Part shown: piece by piece, positions 1-10,100 of the stretch | Numbering within the stretch: position 1 is the first letter of the stretch | How the letters are laid out: each line of letters begins with the position of its first letter | NCBI GenBank assembly: GCA_964036275.1 | Contig: OZ038436.1 | Span: 16,829,904 to 16,893,903 of the forward strand | Direction of reading: 5' to 3' | Source of the DNA: Litoditis marina | Taxonomy: Eukaryota > Nematoda > Chromadorea > Rhabditida > Rhabditidae | DNA: 64,000 nucleotides | Program-made: the position numbers and the translations under genes | Notes under the pieces: generated by a model | The model's input: the letters and a program-made list of their open reading frames with translations, nothing else | Database searches by the model: none | Told to the model about the DNA's origin: nothing

Positions 1-68
1 AAGGAAAACGACTTACAAGTTTCGAAATCCTACTGTAGGAGTCTCAGTAGGAATGAAAAAGACTATAT
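1..68. mobile_element. MITE family D, right arm (cut by window edge)
   Basis: This is one arm of an inverted-repeat element whose arm carries GTCTCAGTAGGAATG and ends in a CTATA motif. Full copies with both arms lie at 16665-16899 and 23259-23496. The left arm would be outside the window. It sits in the intron just before the first visible receptor exon. Confidence 0.7.
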
Positions 69-189
69 AACTGCTCGTTCTCATTTTGAGGGGTTTCTCC
101 GGCTTTTCGCGATATTCCGACGGAAGTACAACGAAGAACGACATGTCGGACTGTCGAGCCGATTCTCTATGGCTGAAGGAGTTCGGTAA

Positions 190-290
190 GAATAGAAAGA
201 GACAGGAAGAGAAGGAGAGGAAGAGATGTGTAGGAGAGAGAGAGAGAAACAGAGAGAAATAAAGAGTGAGAGAGAGATGAGAGGAGAAGA
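190..290. repeat. GA-rich microsatellite in receptor intron
   Basis: A purine tract dominated by GAGA on the plus (sense) strand, starting just after the exon 6 donor of receptor copy 1. Similar tracts sit in introns of copies 2, 3 and 5. Confidence 0.8.
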
Positions 291-546
291 CATGTAGAAC
301 GTATTCTACAGAGTGTATGACTTAAAAAATATGGAAACAAAAGAGTTTATGTCTGATTTCGCCCTCGCCAATTTTAGGTTGAAAGAGAAGGGAAAATCAA
401 TAAGAAGAAAACACCGATGTGAGAACAGAGTAACATTTTCAGAGAAGTCTGAAAAATGATTGGATTTTCTGATTCGAAAGCGTGGAATTGAATGAATTAT
501 CACATCCAGAAAGTTCAACTTACAGGTTCAACCAGTTGTAGCGGAA

Positions 547-686
547 TATAGTCGTCGCCAACGGAAAGGCGGGAGGGTATTGTATATCTTAATGGTTATG
601 TTCTCTAACAACACAGTGGTTCGCGCCCTGCTACGAAACTTTTGCTCGCAGGTTCGATTCCGAAATTCGGCACCCACTATAGTTAT
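547..686 (+). repeat. tRNA-derived short element
   Basis: It holds a box-A-like stretch (CAGTGGTTCGCGCC) and a box-B-like stretch (GCAGGTTCGATTCC) in the spacing of a tRNA, but no clean acceptor stem or anticodon arm. It starts TATAGTCGTCGCCAACGG and ends CCCACTATAG. Related copies lie near 12840-13040, 25140-25250 and 61968-62516. It ends 16 bases before the exon 7 acceptor of receptor copy 1. Confidence 0.65.
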
Positions 687-1018
687 TTCTTCCCATTTTC
701 AGTGTCAGTTCGCTGCTCGCCTCTACGGTCGCTATAAATTGTGCTCTGACCATTCTCAACCTTGTTGTGACCTTGATCAAGATCTCCCTCTTAAAGTCGG
801 AAATTTCTGAAATATTGATCGGTCATCTCACTGACTTTCTCTATGTAGCTCAGGTGAAGTTTAATAATTTAAATTCATTAATAGTATTGTTTGTAACAAA
901 AAGTACATGAAAATTTAGAACCTCAATAGTTTAGTCCCCGTAATTTTTCTGTGTAATCTTTTTTGATTAAATCAACCTCTATACAGTTGTTTTTCTTTTC
1001 AGACTGAGAGAAGAGAGA

Positions 1019-1142
1019 TTAATGAAGGACGATTATGTCGTCCATTCGCAACACTTCTGTCCTTTGTACTGCAATACATTTTACAATTGCAGTTTAAAGG
1101 ACCGTTGACACGGGATTGGTCCACATTATCGTCCTACTTTAA
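1019..1142. mobile_element. Hairpin MITE family A (TTAA ends)
   Basis: About 124 bp, nearly a full palindrome, bounded by TTAA. The arm contains AAGGACGATTATG. Other copies are at 20062-20186, 22586-22709 and a half copy at 21763-21830. TTAA boundaries suggest a piggyBac-type transposase in trans (inference). This copy lies where the TM7 exon of receptor copy 1 should be. Confidence 0.8.
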
Positions 1143-1867
1143 CGATATAGATGTGCAAAGAACATTTCAAAATTTTGACTGAGAATAGAATAACATGATC
1201 AATATACTATCAATTAAGACGAAATATACGTAATTATTCACGTACCCTCATCATTTTCAGACCATTATAGTGCCGCTGAAATTCATTCTGTCGTCTAACC
1301 GTCTGCGTCTCGTCACTCGAAGACTATTTTGTATCTCGCCCTCTTCAAAAATAGCGCCTTTTGTGGCCACGGATTTGGGCGGAAATGTACTATATGTTTC
1401 TCAAAACGAACAAAGAACCGTGTATTTTGCCTCATTAGCCAATTCGTGGAAATAACTAATTGTGTGTCGCAGTTCGAAACATATAAGACGACGAATTTCA
1501 AACTTTTCACAAAATTCGGCTTTTTTACAGATTTACAGCACTTTCTGTGAAACAAATATAGAGGCTACAATTCAAGAGGAAAACCCGATTTGAAGCATTT
1601 CTTCAAATTTTCTATGAGGACAGCGTGTTTGGTACTCATAGAGAATAGCAATTGAAATTATCAATAAGAGAAACTCATATGGAAAATTCGTATTGAGATT
1701 TTCCATTATGAATAATTTCAATTGAAATTTTCCATTATGAATAATTTCAATTGAAATTTTTTATAACCAGAACAATTATTCACAAACGTAGTTTCACCTT
1801 TAACTATGAATAATTTCAATACGGAATATTCATAGTTTATATTAGCGAAGTATGTGAACAAAATATT

Positions 1868-1940
1868 CCGTGAAAGGATTCGAACCTGCGACCTCAGTTT
1901 TGTAGTCCGACTCACTAGCCGCTGCGCTATTGTGACACAT
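1868..1940 (-). repeat. tRNA-like fragment
   Basis: The minus strand reads AGCGCAGCGGCTAGTG followed at tRNA spacing by GTCGCAGGTTCGAATCC, resembling A and B boxes. The anticodon stem does not pair well and no clear acceptor stem is present, so I call it tRNA-derived, not a tRNA gene. Confidence 0.5.
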
Positions 1941-2035
1941 TCCTTTGGAGAGATAGGAAGCTTCATATACCGGTCAATGCGGCATCAATTCTTCGGTATA
2001 ACTATGCGCAGTTGTCTGCTCTCATTTGTGCTCTC

Positions 2036-2100
2036 GTGGCGCAGTGGTAGAGTGCTCACTTAATAACCACAAGGTCGCAGGTTCGATTCCGGTGCTTACA
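2036..2100 (+). repeat. tRNA-like fragment
   Basis: It reads GTGGCGCAGTGGTAGAGTG, then a CTTAATAACC loop resembling a tRNA-Ile(AAT) anticodon loop, then AAGGTCGCAGGTTCGATTCC. The anticodon stem and acceptor stem do not pair properly. Most likely a tRNA-derived pseudogene. Confidence 0.5.
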
Positions 2101-2439
2101 AGTTTTGCTGCGATCCACTGATTATCATAGAAAATTTCAATTGGAATTCTCTATTATGGATATTTCCTATTGAAAATATCCATAGTAAAAATTTCAATTG
2201 AAAATTTCAATGGTTCGAACAATGAATATTTCATATTGAAATTCTCTATATATTTCCAGATTTGGCCCGATGGCGTGAAATCTGCCAATATTGTTAGAAT
2301 GGGGTACAACTTCACAGAAAATCGCGTGAAACAGGAGAAACCCGATTTTTCTATTTACTTCACAGAAAAAGCTGTAAATCTCTGAAAAAGCCAGATTTTG
2401 TGAAAAGTTTGAAATTGGTCGTCTTATATACTGGACGTA

Positions 2440-2695
2440 AATTGAATAATAACGTGTAGTTGGCATTTTAATGAGGAATCGTGCACTTTGTCATTGCACG
2501 TTTCTGAGTTTAGTTGTGTTCAACTTAATAATTCATTATCCATGTAGAATTACATCAACAACAATTGAATCAAGATTACGTACGTGATGTATGGATTTTA
2601 ACAAAAAATATATGAAAAACCTATTTTCAGAACTTAAAATAGAACGAATAACTTGTTTCACGTGACTATGCAATCGACTAACAGTATAGTCAACT
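2440..2695. mobile_element. MITE family F copy
   Basis: The ends resemble TATACTAGACGTAAATTG and CACGTGACTGTGCAATTG followed by ACTAACAGTATAG, an imperfect inverted repeat. The middle contains ATCGTGCACTTTGTCATTGC. This copy is longer than the others, probably from internal insertion. Sisters lie at 4737-4873, 6325-6408, 26510-26650 and 32800-32940. Confidence 0.6.
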
Positions 2696-4736
2696 GGCAA
2701 ATTGTTGCCTATCGCTGTGTTTGTAGTTTGATCTTTGATCTATACGGGTTGGACGTAGCGTATTCGATCATATCACTTTGATTTTTGCTAGGTGAAATTG
2801 TTCCATTTGTAGAATACGGAAATCTGATTTCTTCGAGTTTGTTTCCAGTTCAAGTTCCTCTTTTATATAATCAATGTTTTATGCTCCCATAAATCATTTC
2901 CTCTTTTTCACTGAAATGGACGTACCAATTAGTTGGTTATTTGTTGAAAAAATGTGATAACAGTGTTCTCTGTTAATTCATATTTCTTCATACGTTCCAG
3001 TAAAACAGATAATATATTGTATTTTGCAACAAAGGTACGGTTTATGTTGCCATGTCGCATAGTGTTTGTAGTTTGTTTTTTTGCGTATCGGTCAAAGTTT
3101 GGGAGTCATGGTGTGGAGAATGAATATAACGAAGATTCGGCCACTCCATATATGATGGTAGTAAAACTATTTTCAAGTCCGAGTAGAGGAATCGCTGCTA
3201 AACATATCCACAGAAATAGGTCCAAGATTCGATCCATTACGTCATCGGAATGTTGTTACTTGACTGCCCTCCAGACCGTTTTATATCTGTGGAAAAACTT
3301 ATCCGTCATAAATATTGGGTGTATCAGAAATGAATTATTATGAGAACCAAGTGAACGCTTGAGTGGAAATGAAATTCCTTTTGCACGTTTGAGTCATTCA
3401 AAGAATAAAGCTGAGCTCAAAATTCGATCCGATAAAAATGAAGTACAAAAGTTGACCATTTGGGAATCTAAAAAAACCGTACTATGCAATAGGGTGGGAG
3501 TTTTCTCATGCCCAAGTATTTGAGATGAAGCTGGATGAAAAATAGAAATGGAGTTCAATAACTCGAGAGGGAAATTAAAAATCTAATCTCGCAATTTTCA
3601 TGACCAATCTTACAAACAAATTCAGAAAATAGGTGCCCAACCTTTGAGAACATTCCTGCTTACACTAAAGACGTATCTGAAATACAAATGCCATACTGTC
3701 AGTCAATCGCACAGTCACGTGAAACATGATAAACACAGCAGAACTCGAAAACGTTAAATTACAAAGAAAAAAGTGCACATTGAAATGACAAAGTGCACAT
3801 GAATATTCAATAAACTTCTAGTGTACTTTGTTCTGTTAACAGTTTTGAATCGGTGGTGAGCAACTGTCATATTCGGAAGTTTCATCTAATGTTTGTTTGC
3901 TGCAAGATATTTTTCAGTAGAAAACCAAAATGTTATAGACCCATAAAAAATGCGAGATTAGATTTTTCATTTCCCTCTCGAGTTATTGAACCCCTTTTTC
4001 TATTTTTCACCCAGCTTCATCTCAAAAGCTAATCTATTCTCTCTTTACATTCGTTTTTTTATACTAATTCTTCTGAGTTTTTGGTAATGTCGGCCTGCCC
4101 TGTCTCGTGTTACACGCTAGCTGAAAGTGTCGTACCGCTCCATTAGACTACTGAAATTGCGCTGGAAAGTCCAGGATTCAGTAGAACCTTGGTGGCGTTG
4201 AATTTCCTCTTCGAAATAGACAATATCTGCATTTTCTTTATATATTTTATTTCAATCATGAAATGGAGATGGAAGAGGAATGCAATATCAGACCGTCCAA
4301 AAAGAATGTAGGGTATGCCCACATCTACGTTGTAGTTTGACCAATGACCAGTAACATAAGTGATTGTGAATTGCGACCTAAATATAGTTCGTTTCACCAA
4401 TCGATGACTTTCTACAGTAATCTTTCGAAAATTCAAACGCATTTATCTAGTCAACAAACAGAATCTAAGATTCACTGTTTTGTACGCTTGTAGTAACCAG
4501 AGTGGAAAACGAAATCACGAAGTTTAAACTATGTACAACACCCACAAGATATGATAAATTGATAAATTCACTTAAAAATTTCATAATCTTACTGTAAAGG
4601 GCTATTGTTTCGTGAAACAGACTATACGTGAGAACCGAACTACAAACAGAGCAAACAGAACCGTCAAGTACCGTTTTGAGAGATCGATCCTCTCAAAGCA
4701 AAGTTTAGGCTTTCATAATAATCAAACAACAACGAT

Positions 4737-4873
4737 ATACTAGACGTAAACTGAATAGTCACGTAAATTCAGTATTCTAGTGAGGCATCGTGCACTTTGT
4801 CATTGCGCGTTTCTGAGTTCTGCTGTGTTTCACATGCTTCACCTGACTGTGCAAGTGACCAACAGTATAGTTC
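4737..4873. mobile_element. MITE family F copy
   Basis: The most compact copy, about 137 bp, with both imperfect terminal repeats visible (TATACTAGACGTAAACTG at the left, CCAACAGTATAG at the right). Confidence 0.65.
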
Positions 4874-6324
4874 CCATGCTCTTTGGGCGAGCCCCATAAC
4901 AGTCCTCAACGCCTCATTAGCACTTACTTATCTACTAATACTATTATTAGATCCTAAAAATATTCGAACATTTTACATTTCATGAAATTCCCGTCAGCTG
5001 TTTCAGAGTGGCAATGTTTTGCCCTCATTTCAGTTATCTCATTACTTCTAATTGATCCCAAGAGACTCGTACTGTTATGAACATTTGATTTAGAAACTTT
5101 TAAAGTTTATATTTCATCAAAACACATCATGGGACTGTCTGCCATAGATCTCCGTGTACCTTTAGAATAACAGATACGGTAGAAAGGAGATATGCGGCTC
5201 TTTTGAGAGCAAACCTACGCGTTGTATGCCGCTCTATCCCGCTGTTCTTTGTGTTTTGGTCCCAGTGCTCTTAGGCCATATTTTGTGAATCATGACGTGT
5301 ATCTAGATCGAACTTCGACAAAGATTTGGTCACTTCCTTCAAGAAATCGCTCATGAGAGGGCAGGTGAAACCTGTACACGTTGCTCCGTTCTGCTGTGTT
5401 TGTAGTTTGATGTCCTACGAGTCCGTTTCAATTCGGAATTGCTACAACCATCTTGTAATGTTCTGGTTACGAGTAAAGTTTGTCGTTTACTGTTTCGAGC
5501 AAAGAATCTGTATGCTACATCAGTTTTCCAGAGTGAACACCGCGCGCACGCGCAATTGAGGTGTTTCCATGCGGCACGCAAAAATATACCGCTCAGGAAA
5601 TAACTGTTTACTTTATTTTTTCAATTTTCGTATACAATTTTTCCGAAGCACGTTTTCTAGACGTCCGTTCGGAAACACAAAACTTGCAATTTTCCCCAAG
5701 TTGGAATATCGCCGGGCTCTCGGTTTCAGCTCTTGGTCTGTAGCAGTGATTCCCGAATAAACCTTGCCATGTGAACTTTATACACTGAACAGATTTTAGG
5801 TTATTATGACTAGCAGTTCGAATTCGTTCACGTAGGTTTTCTCTTACTTCAGTTAAGAAGTAAAAATCTTTTCACCTGCTCCACTTGTTTTGGTCGCAGT
5901 TTCCAAGCAGTTTTGAAAAGTGAATTACATTTCGTCATGACTTCATGGTAGAGTAAAGGTGTGTGGTATTGCCAGCTGAAGTTCACAATCTTTCATTCTT
6001 ACTTTTTCAATCTTTCATTATTTTCATTCTTTTTTCCTCACCCAATATAATATATAAACAGAGATCTTACTTCAACGTTTATCTAACGAATTCGCTTTCT
6101 AGGAGTCCGAATCATTTCTTCATTCCCAAGAAACCTTTTTGATGATTTAATTGTGGAATTGAATTAAAAGTCCACTCATGCTCAATATGTGTGTTTCAGT
6201 TATTTCGCAGTTCCGCCCGAAAGTGTGAAAAACAGATTATTCTGTCGGTTCCGCTGTGTTTGTAGTCGATATTTCGGCTTAGTCCGAGAGTGTTCCTGTT
6301 TTTTTACCTACATTTTTGTTATTT

Positions 6325-6408
6325 TGAGACATCGTGCACTTTGTTTCTGAATTCTGATGTGTTCAACATGTTTCACGTGACTGTGTAATTGACTTACAGC
6401 ATACTTCC
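6325..6408. mobile_element. MITE family F fragment
   Basis: Right part of a family F element, including CATCGTGCACTTTG and the CACGTGACTGTG arm. The left terminal repeat is missing. Confidence 0.55.
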
Positions 6409-7136
6409 CAATCAAAGAAACCGTCGTTCTCTAATACCGACTTCTGAGTTGACAATCTGACCCTATGATGGAAAACAGAGGAAAACAGCGGCTTACGTAA
6501 TGACACCGATAGAGGGTTAGTAGGTACTTACATGCTCAAAATAGCCTATAAAATACAAAACTAATTTCAAAACACCGTATCACCTACGATAATACACATA
6601 GAGACTACAAATGAGAAAGGAAAGCAACAATGTCGAGTTGAGTCACAGTGAAAATGTTCAATACAATACAATACAATACAATACAATAATTTATTACGGA
6701 ATCAGAACCAGTACAATTCGCCGTAACATGTTATCTCTCCAAGTCGTTGGCCCTTCCCCGGCAGTTCTCATCCAATGTTTTCCAACATCTTCTTCGAATC
6801 CACCCCTCCATCGTTGTTTCGCTCGGCCTGTTGGTCTCGGTGCATCAATGGGAGAAAATGTTCATGTTTTCGGTTTCATGGCCTGATATTATGTAGATTT
6901 TGCTAACTTTCAATTGAAAAGGTTTTTCGTGATCTACGGTTTATTGCCTGATATCATGTAAATTTTTCTAACTTTCAATTTTTTTTCTTTTCATGGTATT
7001 GAAGAAAATTTAAGCTTACAATTTTTCTGTGAAACTTTATAGCGGAAATTGTCTTACATGTAGTGTTCATAGTGTTCTATTATTTGTGGTTTCAATACTT
7101 CAATCTTACTTTATTTTTAGACCGAACAAGCGCAAC

Positions 7137-10100
7137 ATGCACCCTGTTCTTCTGGCTCTCGTCTTTGTTTCTCTTTTTCTGCAATCGGTCACCATTGTGG
7201 TGTTCCTTAAGGCGAAGGTATTTCACAGTAATCTGCTGTTTATTCTCATAAATAAACTATTTCTGATGGTGAAACAACATCTTGATTTGTAATTTATAAC
7301 AAAGAAAAGGAATGTCTACCAACAGTTGAAACCTGAGCGACCAACAATCCGCACGGAACCTTTGCATTTCAAAGAAGTTCCCTTTTCAAAATTTCTTTTG
7401 TAGTCAGCTTTGTTGCTTGATAGAAAATGCTATACTAATTCAAAAAACCTATAATTCTGACACTAGAGTGTTGTAGTTGATGGCATGTTTTAAAAAGTTT
7501 GTGATTTGATTTTTAGGAGTAGTTCAAACACACACGCGTGTTTAACCAGATTTTTACGTTTGTGGCTGAGAATCGTCGAAAGTTGACTGTAATTTAGGTG
7601 TACCATCTGAATCTGCGACTTCTGCTCCTGATGTTTCCGTTGGGATATTTCGGCCTTCTGTTGAGTACTGCCACAATGGCTGTTTTACCAGCTGAGCAGT
7701 ACCCGATTACTACTGAAATGGTCCGCTATCTCATTGCACTCGGTCAGTTTCGCCAAAGTTGATCGCGCTGAGTTGTCTTTGGTTTGGCCATTGCGGACTC
7801 ATTTTTTGCTTCTTATCGATAAAAAGCTTCAAATATTATCGTTTTTTCCAAACTAAAGAAAGAGAGAGTTAGAGAATCAGGAATTGAACGCTGTTTGCAA
7901 ATTTGAGCCAAATAGGATGATTTTCGCTCGAGTTATGGTTTCATGTCGTTGTTGAAAAGTTCCGCCGTAATTCGTCTCGCGTCTCCCGTCCCTCACGGAA
8001 TTATGTCCGCATCGTACTACAAAAACTACCAGTCCGATTTGGCTGAAATTTGAAACATGGCTTCTACGTCCAAAATTAGCCCGTCGCGCCAAACATGAGA
8101 TGTATACACCATCATTGGCGCCCGGCGCTGGCACCAATAAGCGCCCTGAACAAAATCTAAAGTCATGACAGCGTCATTGGAATTGTTTGAAATTTGGTAC
8201 AGTTAATATTTATTACATGTTGAGTAAATTTATAAATGGAAAATGATTATTTTGCGTTGGCACCGGGCGCCAATTTTCACCAATTGGCGCCAAAATCCAA
8301 ACTTGCGACAGCGTCACTGGAATCGTTCGAAATTTGGTACAGTTACTTGTTATCGCATGTTGAGTAAATTTATGAGTGGAAAAATTATCATTTTGCGTTG
8401 GCGCCGGGCGCGAGCGCCAATTTGCATCAATTGGCGCCAAAACCTAAACTCGCGACAACGTCCCTGTAATCGTTCGAAATTTGGTACAGTTAATGGTTAT
8501 CACATGCTGAGTAAATTTATAGGTGAAAAATGATTTTTTTGCGTTGGCGCCGAGCGCGGGCGCCAAGTTGCACCAATTGGCGCAAAAACCTAAACTCGCG
8601 ACAGCGTCACTGTAATCGTTCACAATTTGGTACATTTAATGGTTATCACATGTTGAGTGATTTGATAAGTAAAAATGATTATTTTGCGTTGGCGCCGGGC
8701 GCGGGCACCAATTTGCGTCAAATGGCGCCAAAACCTAAATTTTATGGTCTACATTCGGCTTCTTGGACACACAAAACTGAGATTTCTGTATCTATATAAT
8801 GAGTTCACACTCTGTGAATAGGCAACATATGAAGTTGTAGGAGTACAACTAGCAAAAAAGGACAATTAGTGAAAAGTGGGGGAACCAGCAAATGTGTGAG
8901 TTGTGTTTGGTTCGACGTCGATATCAGCAAAAAGTGCACGATACGAATTGTTGTGTTACTGTAGCAGAAGTATTCTGCAAAAATAGAACAACACAAATGT
9001 TGCACAATGGTTCACAACGCACGCATGTCGTCAAAGTACACATGAAATACCCTTCGGCAATTTCTGAAATATCATGCGGGCTTCGTGAACCATTGTGCAA
9101 CATTTGTATTATTCTATTTTTGCAGAATACCACAGTATCACAGCAATTCGTATCGTTCACTTTTTGCTGATACCGAGGTCGAACCAAACACAACTCACAC
9201 ATTTGTTGGTTTCCCCACTTTTCACTAATTTACCTTGCTTTCAAAGTTCGCATATGCTTAGTTTGGATATACCATGGTTCTGAAGCTCGCAGATACACCC
9301 AACTAATGTCAAGTAGCACATTAGGCAGCATGTTCTTAGCATGTTCGATATCGTTTCTGAGACGTTCTTGAGAAGCGTACCATAATCTCATGAGCTCTAC
9401 TCATGCGTGTATAAGAATCATTAATACCGTGAAGAGTTCAATAATAGCGCCCGAAACATTATAAAACATCATTCTCAGTCACGTGACAACTCTTCACTTT
9501 CCGGTGACAACGCAGTGTGACTATAGTTTCTACTCTGTTGATCTTTGAACTTTAGCCTCTCAACTGATCTTCTACAACATTCTGTGTCTGTTCTTTGAGC
9601 GATTGTTGGCGTTTCGCCAATTGGTGAACTACGAGAAGAAGTGGAATACCGTACCACTACCGGCTATTATATTGATACTTATACAGGTGAGACATGGAGA
9701 AGTTCTTCAAACGTGTCTGTTATATAAACCCAAACTACAAACTACAAACTTTTTGTTGATAGATGAACAAACATTGGTTGAACGCATGGTTTACCAATGC
9801 CGTTCAGCTAATAATTCTCGATCCTAAGCGTACAGCCAATCATTTTTTCACCCAACTATGATACTGTTCCAAACACAAACCTTGGAAAATTTTAACAAAA
9901 AACATTGTTCCTACGTTGACTGAACTGAGAATTTCGTGAAGTTTATCATGTTAAATTTTACTTTCAGCTGGCACTCACGATGGCTTTCACGAAAATTTGG
10001 GGAGTAGGTGAGTAAATGAGAGTGGCAAACATATCAATACCAATATGGGTAACAAACACGGAGAGAGGGTAAGGGGGGATCAAGAGAAAACCAAGATTCA

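Larger units (their letters stand above)
91..1455 (+). pseudogene. Sre-like chemoreceptor copy 1, 3' part only
   Basis: Exons recognised by comparison with four paralogues are 91-185 (exon 6), 703-853 (exon 7) and 1261-1455 (exon 9, TAA stop). Exon 6 encodes the third cytoplasmic loop with LSSRFSMAEGVR. Exon 7 encodes TM6, starting VSSLLASTVAINCAL. Exon 9 encodes the cytoplasmic tail ending YFASLANSWK. Phases between exons 6 and 7 match the family. The TM7 exon expected between 854 and 1260 is not readable. A strong acceptor ends at 1002, but a hairpin transposon begins about 16 bases into the would-be exon. The exon 6 acceptor is TTTTGAG, weaker than the usual TTTCAG. The 5' exons lie outside the window. 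Probably a pseudogene, unless the TM7 exon is present in a form I cannot see. Confidence 0.65.
1640..2260. repeat. AT-rich self-complementary repeat cluster
   Basis: Repeated units of the type CAATTGAAATTTTC and CCATTATGAATAATTTC occur in both orientations at 1640-1830 and again at 2125-2250. The tRNA-like fragments lie between the two blocks. Since the word AATTGAAATTTC pairs with its own neighbours, the cluster can fold extensively. Confidence 0.65.
1456..7136. other. Gene-poor spacer full of repeats
   Basis: I see no convincing gene between receptor copies 1 and 2. The spacer holds AT-rich self-complementary repeats (1640-2260), tRNA-like fragments (1868-1940 and 2036-2100), three copies of MITE family F, several arms containing TTTGTAGTTTGATC (near 2725, 5398 and 6255), and a short ATACA tract at 6658-6686. 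A 129-codon open frame at 2954-3343 has no recognisable domain and no paralogue here. Confidence 0.6.

Noticed and set aside
2036..2100. Functional tRNA-Ile(AAT)
   Set aside because: Anticodon and acceptor stems do not pair; only the A/B boxes and loop resemble a tRNA.
2954..3343. 129-codon plus-strand open frame between receptor copies 1 and 2
   Set aside because: No domain, no paralogue in the array, surrounded by repeats; length alone is weak support.
8105..8745. CRISPR-like array
   Set aside because: The repeats are 142-147 bp with no unique spacers, in a eukaryotic intron.
8892..9202. Matching open frames of about 92 codons on both strands starting MCELCLVR
   Set aside because: They are mirror images produced by a palindromic element; no paralogue, no splice context and no domain.
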